From Aplidium turbinatum (lineage: Eukaryota > Chordata > Ascidiacea > Aplousobranchia > Polyclinidae): DNA of 64,000 bases. The translations under genes and the position numbers were made by a program. The DNA is taken from positions 7,638,501-7,702,500 of the forward strand of contig OU964924.1 of NCBI GenBank assembly GCA_918807975.1, read 5' to 3'. Numbering within the stretch: position 1 is the stretch's first letter; every line of letters starts with the position of its first letter. Shown here in pieces: positions 43,239 through 53,476 of the stretch. The notes under the pieces are model-generated. The model did no database searches, was not told the origin of the DNA, and was given only the letters and a program-made list of their open reading frames with translations.

Positions 43239-43940
43239 ATTGCAATCACTACAATAACGATTGAACTGATCAACGTCAGAAGAAAACGTGTGTTCCAAGT
43301 TAGTAATAATTTTGAGGGAGAAAAAAAAGTTTTTCACAAGCCCTCGAAATCTGAGAAGTAACCTTGATCAAGAGTTAAAAAATTTCAGCAAAATTAAACG
43401 AAACAGTTAGATCATTTTGGAAACTCATTTTGTGTATAGCTTTCAGAATAAAGTACGGATGATTTCGCATCTACAATTTAAGTACAAACCGCTAAGAAAC
43501 TAAAACAAATTGCTAGAAGCTGCTTAAACAGTGTTTCGGCCCTCAATCTCATCATTCGCTTTGCCCCACCCATCAAGCAGTCATTGGAATTACATAAACT
43601 ATTTTTACTGTTTTATAGTAACTATCAACTATTAATAGACCTATTGCAATAAGCCAAGTATCTAAATTTAAAAAATAAACAAGAATGCTTACTGCTATAT
43701 CCCTTCTAAAAACACATTACTATAAATACTATTTTTACACTCAATGGAATTTTCTAGAAAATAGGCCATTAAAAATGCTAATACAAGTTAATGAATCCAT
43801 CCTTTTCATAGCGTGTTCAGAACGCAAACAGATGAGTCAGTCATACTCTGCTTTTTCGTAACTGTATTTTCCGTTTGCCACAAAAAGCTATCTCTCTATG
43901 GAAAGCATTCCATCTGATGTCCCTATTTTCATCTTCCACG
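43239..43940. other. No feature recognised
   Basis: AT-rich. Confidence 0.35.
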
Positions 43941-44060
43941 CCAGGGGCAGATTCAGTAAGTACGGTACGGTAGCTAGGGGATGATTTCAACAAATTTTGA
44001 ACTATTCCAACAAAAGTTCAACAATCCCCCCCCCCCCCCTGAAACCGCCATTACTCCAGG
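43941..44060. repeat. Possible small hAT-like repeat with a 14-bp C run
   Basis: CAGGGGCAGATTCAG at the left and CCCCTGAAACCGCCATTA at the right are imperfect inverted partners around about 90 bp. No clear target duplication, so the call is tentative. Confidence 0.3.
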
Positions 44061-46588
44061 CACATCGTCTTATTGTTAGGATTCACTGGAGCTAACAGTA
44101 CATGGTAATTAAGTTGAAGAACAAATAAATTTGTCTGTTCTAGCCTATTTGTAAGCGTTTTAAAACTCTTTACAGCTTTTTTATCGCTATGAACAAATAA
44201 TTTTTATCACTTCTGTGTGACGACATCTTGCTTGCTGCTAAAGATTGTTATTGTGTTTGCTTCGAGAATATTCTACTGGTTTAGTGAAAGGTAGGCCTAC
44301 ATTGTAAAAGTAACGTGACGTCATACACGTAGCAAGAAAATTTATTATTAGCCTTGCCTGATCTTATGATCAGTTGCAATGATTAGTCATCACTGTGACC
44401 TCAGATTTAAAAAAACACTTCTGAATTTTTCGATGAGCTAAAAATTTTGTATAAAAGCCAGTTATTTTTTCACCAATGTGAGCATAACCAAACCAGCAAT
44501 GTGTTCTATGCAGTTGATGTAGAGAAAAAATTTGTGCAGTGTGCCTCATTAAGATGCTAAATGGATTGGGTTGAAGTCAGCTGGGTTTGCAAGGGGTAGG
44601 CTATGTTGTTCAGCATTCGTGTATGTAGCCTACCTGTCTACTTGGCTATAGTTAGTGTTTTACAGAAATCATGCAAATGTGACTTTCTAATATTGAAGTC
44701 AATTGAGTTGTTCCAAGTCCATTTCCGGTCTGTATGCTACTTTGTCCGTGGCAGTCTGAAACCACCACAAGCAGACACTTGTTTCAACTCAATTAAAACA
44801 TGACAGAACAAATCCTATGTATTTTATTCAAATGGTAACATTTGAAAGTGATATAAGCTTAAGGGGAATTGGTTGCAATCTTCGCCTCTGCATCTAGTGA
44901 GACTTGGTTTGCGAGGTTAAGTCATTTCAGAGACTTTAAAAATAGCAGTGCTATTGTGACTTGTTGAGAAAAATCCTCCTTGACAAGTTGGAAGATTTAT
45001 GTGGTGAATTTAAGTTACAGGTATCACATTTTTGAGTCACCGTAATAGCGTTTACAAGATTCTTATAGGCCTACCCAGGAAAACTGATCTAATAAAAGTT
45101 GAAACTGTATTTTTATTGAGTGTGATATGTGGTTAATTTTGACTTGAGAACAAATGTTAAGCGTCTACTCAGAGCACAAGCAAAAATTAATGCAATCCAG
45201 TGATAACTGCACAGATACCAGCAGTTATCATGCCTTCTTAATTATCACTCGCTCCTTTTGTTACGTGTATTCCGCCAGACAGACCCGTACTCTGTCTTAT
45301 TCATGTCATTTCATTCTAACAAAGCTAGCAAACAACAACTTCTTTGGTTCTAGTTCCAGTGTTGAGTCTGACAGTCCTATAACAGCTTCTCTTGCTGTAG
45401 TAGTTCAAGGGTTAAGTTTAACAATCTTACGTTTTGTAATTTGTTGCTGAACTTGCGGTTCGATCATTTTTCTTCTGTTAATACATTCAAGAAAAATAAC
45501 GGAAAAGAAATCTCAAAAATAAAGCCACTAAACCACCGAAAATCTGAGGTTTTTATAAACAGTGCGTCAATATTAATACAATGGCTGACCTACTTGTTAT
45601 TAGAGCTTTATTTTTGTGCGAGTATACAGTAGAAAGAAATCTGCAATTTGTAAAAACACTCGAGGCCTGAAACGTTTTTTCAAGGTTTTTGTTTAGAATA
45701 TCGTAAACCAAAAACACATTCAAAGATTTGTGTGAAAAATTGTCAAATACAATGTGGTTTAAACCAACCGCATCAACTTTTCTGAACGTAAAGAAAATTT
45801 CGATCGGAAATTTTTTACCTTCGAGCCTTTTAATTCAAATTTTTTTTACGATTAGCACACACTTCTGTAATGTGGATGTGTGGTATAACTATTAGGCCAC
45901 TAAAGTAAAAACAAAAAATCCCATGTACCATTTTCAAACCTGTGAGGTAAAAGCTTTCTTTGAGCAATCGGAAAGCGATTTCATAGAATTGTTTGTGTTG
46001 ACTTGCCAGTACGACAAATTCAGTTTCTTGATACGTCATAATATAAGCTTTCGTGACCAACATGACGTCAAATTAAAATTAGTAACGTCAGAATTCAATG
46101 ATTTAAAGTTTGGCGCAATCTGATGGGAATTCCTCATTGTAGTCTTCTAATTTTTAATTCAGTCCTCGGATGGCTAACAGTAAGAATTAGGTCAACAAAG
46201 ATTTGGTTATCTAAACCTCTAATTGAAATAACGCAGCATTGTATTAGTCTCAACAATAAAAGCTTGGTTTTCTTAGAGCTATTGTAATTCTATCTTTTTT
46301 AAATTAAAAAAAAAGTTTGAATATTGACAGCCAAACATAGATCCAGGTACTTTTTCTCTCCATTGGTATTGCAAAAAAGATTAACCTGCAATTAATGTTA
46401 GGCATATATTCACTTTCGCAGAAACACAGTAAACATGCCTTTTAATGTTTCTAGAAAACAGATTATTTTGAATTGCATATGCGACTTTTCTTTGTCTATT
46501 TAAAATCTCAGACATGATTCTCAAGGTTTGTGCTTCAAACAGAATATTTGTAGAGCTTTAGTTGTTTGTAGTTTTCAAGCTCTTCATT
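44061..46588. other. No gene recognised
   Basis: AT-rich. A perfect 10-bp stem-loop lies at 45201-45230. A 98-codon frame at 45154-45450 has no domain signal. TAGGCCTA occurs at 44292 and 45066. Confidence 0.35.
45201..45230. repeat. Perfect 10-bp inverted repeat (hairpin)
   Basis: TGATAACTGC (45201-45210) pairs fully with GCAGTTATCA (45221-45230) around a 10-base loop. No gene adjoins it. Confidence 0.75.
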
Positions 46589-47165
46589 GAACAGTTTGTT
46601 GTTTTACATAAGTCCAAGCGGTTTTCATTTAGCCAATCGATGGGGACGTTGTTGCATTGGTGGTTGTGAGGTATCCTCATTGAAGCTTGGTTACTGGACA
46701 CTCCAATATGAGATGGTCTGTTGACTGATTTGGGGGGTTGCATTGTGAACACTTTGGTTGAGTTGTCATCCCCCTATCGGTAAAGGTTGTGGTCATTTGT
46801 TTTACTTTGTTTTGTTCTTATGCCGTTTGCAGTGGACCATAATTTTCTGGTAGCTGTGTCAATACCTGGGAGAGCTTTTATTGGGTCCGTGATTAAGTCT
46901 CCATCAGGAGGGATTTTGTTATTCCAGAAGTTCTGCCATTCCCTTGCAATAGTAATTTGAGATGGATCAGTTTTGTAGAAGAGGTGTCGTGATTTAAGTC
47001 GCGAGGTTTTTGGTGCTTGGTTTATTTGTTGAACTACTGGAAGATTTTCTGCTGAGGTGAGAATTTGTTGGTGAAAGTTCGAAATTGCTGCCAGTCTTCG
47101 GAGATGTGAACTGAACAGTGAACTGAAGTTTGAGAACATATTTTCCATTTTTGTGAAATTAAGTT
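46589..47165 (-). pseudogene. LINE C-terminal fragment, another family
   Basis: Minus-strand frames read LKSRHLFYKTDP, EWQNFWNNKIPPDGDLI, LPGIDTATRKLWSTANGIRT, then, after a frame change near 46765, CSQCNPPNQSTDHLILEC and WLNENRLDL. The spacing of the arginine-rich helix (RKLWSTANGIRT takes the place of WVRLNRLRTGV) and the C-x2-C...H-x4-C knuckle matches the LINE C-terminal domain. Sequence divergence from the copies at 2.4 and 13.6 kb makes it a separate family. Confidence 0.75.
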
Positions 47166-47184
47166 GGAATCGGTAAGTTCAAGT

Positions 47185-47204
47185 CCCCCCCCCCCCCCCC
47201 CCCC
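47185..47204 (+). repeat. 20-bp poly-C run
   Basis: An uninterrupted run of 20 C residues just beyond the LINE fragment. Unusual in DNA this AT-rich. Confidence 0.95.
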
Positions 47205-49821
47205 GTTTATGATACCTTGTCAATTTGGTTGTTTTGAAACTTAAATAAAGTTTAATATTTTTCTTATAACTCAATTTGCAAAAGCCTCGAATGTGAATGA
47301 GAAAACGATCAGTTCAAGCGACAATGGTTGAATCCTTGATGTGTGCATTTCAGTGACAACCTTCAAGTAGATTAGTAGAGTAATCCAATCAGCGGCAATA
47401 GTAGATGAAATACTTGCTTGTCATCAAGCGGAAACTTCAAACTCTTAACCTACGTAACCATAAATGTGCCACTGATTTATGTTTCCTAATATTTGCGGAA
47501 ATGGCAAGATTTGCTTTCGTATAATTTTGCAGTTTGCAGATAAATATTCCCACAATAAATTATTAAAAGATTCTCATGCACAAGCACCTAGGAGTTTGCG
47601 AACATGATTGAAAGCAGTAGAAAGTTTTTTTTGTTTCATGCTGAAGGCTGAAACCAAAGTCCAATAACATAATTTTTGCACACTACCTGTAGCCTATAGC
47701 GTGTTTTGTACTTACTACATTCAGCGAAAAAAATGAATCATCGCTTCTGAAGGTGACATTGATTATTTTGCAAGTCATTTAAGTAAAACAGATTCTAAAA
47801 AAATCGAAACATATCTGTTTAAAAAACTTGATATTTCTAAAAAGAAGAAATTATTCTTAAAATTTTTATTGTTTTAGGAAGAGTCTTTGTATGGTGTGCA
47901 CTGTGCATCACAATTTAAGACAAGTTTTAAAAGCTATATAGGCATATCCTTTTTGAGAAAGGGATTGTGACATATTAAAATAATGAAATTAATCTGGTAG
48001 GAAGAGAAGTTCTTCCTGCATATACAAGCAGTAACAGGTTAGACTGGGCACTCGCTAAGGCGGGAAGACAAAACAAGTAAGCCTACCCATCATGAATAAC
48101 CGATAATTATTCTTCTTACGTTATGCTTTCGACAGCCGACACAAATATCTGTAGCTTAGCCTATTTGTAGCATTTTCATAAAGAAAATCGAAAATCAGTT
48201 TTATCCATCTTTTCTCGAGCTGGTTCGTTGAGTAGCTGTATATTTGTGATGAGCGCAACGCGACCCAGTGATGCAAACCACGAAAATTTTCAGCTGACAA
48301 ACTTTGATTTATGGAAGCATGTCATGCAATGCAACTAGTCTTCTTACTGAAAGGTGGTTCGTTGAATAAGTGTTGCTGCTAGCTGTTTGAAACTAAATTT
48401 TATTTTTCACTAAACATGAGACCAATTCTTGGTTATAAAAACAAAAATTAGAAAATCAAACAAAAATGAAGTAAATTGACTTTGTAATAGCCTGATTGAT
48501 CGATGCAATTGTGTTTGAAAACTTAAGTTTCTTGTAACGTATTGATACATTACGACTTTAAGTATAACTCACACTCACAGCCTGACATGAAATCACAAGT
48601 TTTGCCAGTGCAGAATATTAGTAAATTTTATTTATTCTTAGGCTGTAAGTTTTCTGCGTAGTATAAATTTCCAAACTTTATTGGATAGATGAATCAAAAA
48701 GTTTCTGGCTTAATTTGATGCGATTATCCAAAGTTTAGCTTTATTTCAATAAAGAATCAGTCCACTTTTGAGCATTCAGTCTACTCAATCAAACGTAGAA
48801 GAACATTTGTGATAAAAATTCAAAGAATATAGGGCAACACTTTTGTTAACACACGCTTCTCTCAACAGCTGCTTTCGTATAAGGCGTTTCTAAAAATTCC
48901 TGAAGGAAATAATGCAACGAAACCGATATATTGTCTGAGTTTTTTTTTTCGATTTTCGGTTTATTTATTTGCGTAGGCCTGTACTACATGAAGTTTAGTG
49001 CAAAAGTTCTATGGAGTTACAATACCTTCGCTTTGATTTCCGTGTGAAAGATTTTGAAAGAAAAAAAGGAAAATTCTCTATAAACGCGCTAGCAGCAGCA
49101 CAAAGTCATGATAAAATTTTCAAAAACTCAGAAATTTTTTAATTATTCATAAATAAACTCTAGAGGAATGAATTAAAAATTTTCAAACCTTTTGACCAGC
49201 ATCTACAGTCTCAAGAAATAAACCGACGCCGCAGGCAACGAAAATGTATTTTGTCACACAAAAAGTTGCAATTCTATTTAACGCCGGTAAAGGATAAAGA
49301 AAGGATAAAAAGTTTGCGTTTTGCCATGAAAATCACTTTTTCTTAACCTGACGCTTCAAAACAAATAACGAGTGTTTTAGGTTAAGCTAACTTCATATGC
49401 ACACAAACTTGTCAAATGAGGGCTATCTAGACTAGTTATCTGCCCAGGCCAGGATTGCATAGGTTATAAGGAAACACGTGCTTTCTGAACTCGGCAGTTG
49501 TCTTGCAGCTAAAATAGAGAATGACGTAGCCTATTTATAGCAAAAAGAGATAAATTGCGATTGCATGCAATTTTGGCACGGAGAATCAATTTTCATTCAA
49601 TTTCAGCTTAACGATTCTAGTTCATTAGCAGTGAATACCATTGGAAATTTTTAATATGATATTGATGTGTATTTGGCATGAGCAACGAGCAGAGAAGGGT
49701 AACTCCTATCATTAACTCTGTCTGTCTCATCTACCTTCTAGTTGGCGTAATAAGGTGGTACAAACTTGCAAATTACTGCACATTTGACAGCAAAGAATTT
49801 CTATGTAGTCGGTCATTAAGC
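47205..49821. other. No gene recognised
   Basis: AT-rich sequence over 2.6 kb with no coding sense I can support. Confidence 0.4.
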
Positions 49822-49834
49822 TACTAGAACAGAG

Positions 49835-50254
49835 GTGACGAAGCTGCGGCCCGTCAAAGAATTTTACAATCGCTCATGCATTAAAGACATCTCAAAGCTG
49901 TTTTATGCCTTCACTGGTAGGCTACACCTTTCCTTTGCTACAGGTCGTTACAGGTCGAGACTGACAGATGAAAATCTTAGTATGCAGTTGAGAGTTGCCA
50001 CATTGTCTGTTCGACCTAATATTGAACGCTTACAGTCAAGCAAAAAACTTTCCAAAAATCCCACTAAGCAAAAAAAATTCAATGCTTCAATGTTATTTTT
50101 TAATATTTTATGCTTCAATGCTGCATTAGATAGCTTCAGCTGTATGATTCGCATGGGCTTTTGTCTGTTGTTTGAAAAAGAAATTTCATTGACTGATTTG
50201 TTGTTTCGGAGCATAATGGTCGAAACATTTAGTCAACTTGAGCAAAAAGAATAG
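49835..50254 (+). pseudogene. hAT transposase C-terminal remnant
   Basis: The 139-codon frame contains GRYRSRLTDENLSMQLRVAT and LSVRPNIERLQSSKK. This matches the K.KYRSRLTDE+L...LR.AT....P++ +L tail of ZBED/GTF2IRD2-type hAT proteins. The part upstream of that is not recognisable, and the sequence after residue ~75 is AT-rich read-through. It starts five bases inside the terminal repeat, so the methionine is fortuitous. Confidence 0.7.
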
Positions 50255-50455
50255 AGCCAAAAGAAGAAGAAATCATACTCATATGAAAGGGAACGCTTCG
50301 AAAATTAAACTGTCTTCATCATCAGTACAAGTACTGTTGCTCTATCTTTTTTGCTCAAGGTGATTTGTTTTTATTTTTTACTGTTGTATGTTTCGATTTT
50401 GCGTAAGATAATTTCAACTGTGTGGGTTTTATTACTTTCATCTGCAGTTTGTTAT

Positions 50456-50640
50456 TGATTGATTGGCATTTATTTTGTTGTGAGTATAAATACACACATT
50501 CAAAGCAAAATCAAATAATACAAACGATCACATAGAATGTGTGGATACCGCAACGGGTGGCTGCGAAGAGACCTGAAAGGTCTTCTAGTCAAGCAGCCAC
50601 CCTCAACAAAAAAAGGAAATAAATTAAACATAAAAAAAAA
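50456..50640 (-). mobile_element. L2-like LINE 3' end inserted in the hAT
   Basis: On the minus strand: a perfect stem GGGTGGCTGC / GCAGCCACCC (50593-50602 with 50555-50564) with an inner AAGACCT/AGGTCTC stem, then a spacer, then ACAAAATAAATGCCAATCAATCAAT as 3' tail. It has the same architecture and alignable sequence as the 3' UTR of the L2-like LINE at 12.4-12.5 kb. The 5' limit is approximate. Confidence 0.75.
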
Positions 50641-50928
50641 AAAAGCAATCAAGGAAGCGAAGCAAAGGAATGGAAACATATAGTTGCTTGAATGAACACA
50701 ATATGTTACTTTTCATGAATAATATCTTGTGTCGCTTCGTCCCGGTCGCTTCTAAAAGATTTCATAGTAGGTTACGATTAAAAAGTTGTGTGGCCCGATA
50801 GCTCGTGTGTAATTGACAAAGTGGCCCGCGACCGCAAAAAGGTTCGTCACCCCTGTACTAGAAGAACAAACTACTTCTTATAGACTGACAGTTGAGATAC
50901 GATCTACTTGTTATTTTGGTTATAGGCG

Positions 50929-51180
50929 AATTCTTCGTAAACAATTCTTCGTAAAGCAATTCTTCGTAAGCAATTCTTCGTAAAACAATTGTTCGTAAAC
51001 AGTTGTTGGTGAAATGAAATCCGTAAAAGAATTTTTCGTAAAGCATTTCTTCGTATACATCAAATCTCCATTGCATGCACGAATAAATGCTTTGGGAAGA
51101 ATTGTTTTACAAAGAATTAAGTTTACGAAGAATTGTTTTACGAAAAATTGCTTACGAAGAATTGCTTTACGAAGAACTGT
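50929..51180. repeat. Foldback repeat of TTCTTCGTAA units, split by the LTR element
   Basis: The left arm 50929-51004 carries repeats of CAATTCTTCGTAAAG type. The right arm (51100-51180, continued at 61345-61357) carries the inverted units. Aligned as inverted copies the two arms agree over about 75 bp. The LTR element is inserted in the right arm. Confidence 0.8.
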
Positions 51181-51854
51181 TGTAACATGTACCATGTTTT
51201 TAACTAACAAATTTATATTTTAACATTTAACCGAAAATTATCAGTATTGCAAAATGCATTTCAATGCTGCAAATTCAAAACCTAACGTTCTCATAGAACA
51301 TAAGTTAAGCTTCCTGTTAACAAACGCCACTCACACAGAATCTAGCTCAACACATCTGTATTTCTAATGCGACATAACTATGAAACCGGTATAGCGTTTC
51401 CCTTGATTCTTACGATAGCTATTATTGATGAAAAGGCTCTACCGGGATATTATGATATAAGCGGGGAATTGAAAAATGCAAGCACTCAGACATTGATTCG
51501 GAATTTGACTAGCAAAACGAACGGACTGAATTTTAGAACGAGAAGGTTAAATTCACGCCGGGAGAATGTCACTCACCCGACACCCGTCTCAATAAATTAA
51601 ATTAGTTAGGTATTTTCTCAACTCCCCGAATACTAAAACTTGTAATATTGATAAACAATAAAATGTATGATTCTATTTAATTCGTTTGCCTTTTGTAGGA
51701 AGTCATACCCCTAGACTAGACAGCCAGAAGCCTAAATTATCCTTCTAAAGTATACTTTTAAATTAGAGACTTAGAGTCTCAATATTCTTTTAAATTATCC
51801 TTTTTATTTTCCTTTTATAACAAATTACGACAGTAAGTTAGGCAAAACCCTACA
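51181..51854 (+). repeat. Left LTR, 674 bp
   Basis: Starts TGTAACATG and ends CCCTACA (TG...CA). It appears identical to 60242-60915 when read line by line. AATAAA-type signals are present near 51590 and 51656. Confidence 0.95.
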
Positions 51855-51855
51855 C

Positions 51856-51868
51856 TGGGGGCTCGTCC
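51856..51868 (+). promoter_or_regulatory. Primer-binding-site-like sequence (tRNA-Pro type)
   Basis: TGGGGGCTCGTCC, one base after the LTR, matches the start of the well-known retroviral tRNA-Pro primer-binding site. A longer match follows the second LTR. Confidence 0.75.
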
Positions 51869-52051
51869 AAAGGCGAAGTGTAGGCCTAACAGGTTTTAAA
51901 AGATTGGTGAGTTCGTGCATTTTTAAGTTAGAAATAGAAATTATGGCAGAGCTTACATGCCAAATCTTTCATGGCTGATCTTTCTGCTTTTTCTCCAAAT
52001 CTTTCTGCTTTGGGAAGAATTTTTCTTGTAAGTAAGTACCGGTAACTAATT

Positions 52052-53476
52052 GTGTATGAAACAAAGAGGAACCAAAAGAACGGTAATGTATTAATATTTA
52101 TATTTAGGCTATTTTATCCAATGTCCAAATTTTTAAAAGCGACTGGCAAATTTTTTCCATTCGTCCGCCAAAGAACGAGACACCAGTCTGACCCAGTGAC
52201 GGTAGTAGAAAACACATCAATTTTACCTCGAACGCCTGAAAATTCGACATCTTTTTCCTCAGAAAGCGCAACTACATCTTTTTTAAATTCACCTACTAAT
52301 TTGCCTACGACCGCTGTTGTACTAAGCGCCCAACCGCGTAACTCGGCCGCAAACACGGATATGAACAACGAAAACGCGACAACCAGCTCACCGGAATCAG
52401 GCCGGGAAAATCACGATCCGCCACCGATGTCGCAGACCGCGATTCAACCCCCAAACGCCACGCTTAACAACGCATTTTTTAATACAGAAAACGAAACATT
52501 TGCTACTTCTAGAAATGACCCGTCGCTGTATTTGGCTAATGCAAGACAAAAAATAACTCTCCCAAAATTTTACACTAATCAACCGGAACTGTGGTTCAAA
52601 ATGCTGGAGGCAAAAGCGGCAGCGAACCATATAACTAATGAAGAACATCTGTTCACTAACTCCTTAGAATTTCTTGACGAGGAGCAGGTTGCGTTGGTGC
52701 ACCACATCTTTGACGACGTAGATGCACATCCCTATACGAAACTAAAAAAAACACTGATTAAACACTACGAACAGACTACAGCGTCAAAGCTGCAGCTGCT
52801 GCTGACCGACCTGAAATTAGAAAAAAAAAAACCTTCCACCCTCCTAGGCGAGATGAAAACGCTCGTTAGGCAGATTGGATACTTCGGTAGGGATTGCGAA
52901 AATTTACTTTTAAATCTTTTCATTCAAAAAATGCCTAGTCACGTACGCGTCGCCTTGGCAGGGCATTTACAAGAAAAAACAGTCGATCAACTGGCGGAAA
53001 TCGCAGATAGTATATTTCTAATTAAACAAAACAACGACGCCTGTGGTCAAGACAACCTGTCGAACGCGGAAAACCTTCGCCAAGGTCTGATAAATGATCA
53101 TCTCCAGCAAGAACTTTCAACTTTGACAAAAAAATTGGAGACAATGGTAAATTTTCAAGAGAGCACAACTCATACGCCTCCGTACCACAACGTTGCAAGC
53201 AATAACCCGCGCGCTTCTTTCTCACATTGGTCTCCGAGACAACCGTTCCAACCCCCCTACCGAAATACGCCTTCCCAACCTAAACCTAGGGTTTGGAATC
53301 GACATTTTTCGCAACAGAACGGGAATCGATCTAACTTTTCGCCAAATCAAAGCGGTTTTAGGGCGCAGTTTAATCCGAGACAACCGTGTTTTTACCACGC
53401 TCGCTTCGGTTACAGAGCACGAAAATGCGAAGGCAACTGTTCCTTTCCAAAAAACGCGCAATTTACCCAACAATAA
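52052..53476 (+). CDS. gag: gag of the LTR element (fossil)
   Basis: A single open frame, with a likely start at the methionine at 52121 (MSKFLKATG). A Pro/Ser/Thr-rich N-terminal part precedes a capsid-like region that begins ITLPKFYTNQPELWFKMLEA and continues with LPxxVR-like MPSHVRVALAGHL, as in Ty3/gypsy Gag. The C-terminal part is basic and Asn/Gln-rich and ends in a zinc knuckle of form C-x2-H-x9-C-x3-C (CFYH...C...C). That CHCC spacing is the type described for CsRn1/Kabuki-like gypsy elements (recalled from the literature, not checked). It would form the particle and bind the element RNA. Confidence 0.85.
   Translation: MYETKRNQKNGNVLIFIFRLFYPMSKFLKATGKFFPFVRQRTRHQSDPVTVVENTSILPRTPENSTSFSSESATTSFLNSPTNLPTTAVVLSAQPRNSAANTDMNNENATTSSPESGRENHDPPPMSQTAIQPPNATLNNAFFNTENETFATSRNDPSLYLANARQKITLPKFYTNQPELWFKMLEAKAAANHITNEEHLFTNSLEFLDEEQVALVHHIFDDVDAHPYTKLKKTLIKHYEQTTASKLQLLLTDLKLEKKKPSTLLGEMKTLVRQIGYFGRDCENLLLNLFIQKMPSHVRVALAGHLQEKTVDQLAEIADSIFLIKQNNDACGQDNLSNAENLRQGLINDHLQQELSTLTKKLETMVNFQESTTHTPPYHNVASNNPRASFSHWSPRQPFQPPYRNTPSQPKPRVWNRHFSQQNGNRSNFSPNQSGFRAQFNPRQPCFYHARFGYRARKCEGNCSFPKNAQFTQQ

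Larger units (their letters stand above)
49830..50855 (+). mobile_element. hAT transposon, 1.0 kb, with 8-bp target duplication
   Basis: Termini CAGAGGTGACGAAGCTGCGG (from 49830) and the inverted CAGGGGTGACGAAC (ending 50855) are flanked by TACTAGAA at 49822-49829 and 50856-50863. The interior has a transposase C-terminal remnant and a LINE 3' end inserted later (50456-50640). The subterminal GGCCCG blocks are typical of Charlie-type hAT. Confidence 0.9.

Noticed and set aside
42855-43245. 133-codon minus frame over the LINE fragment
   Set aside because: Antisense shadow of the LINE C-terminal coding region.
51367-51600. A 77-codon open frame in the LTR, repeated at 60428-60661
   Set aside because: It is the same LTR sequence read twice; its identity in both copies reflects the recent insertion, not selection. 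No domain is seen.
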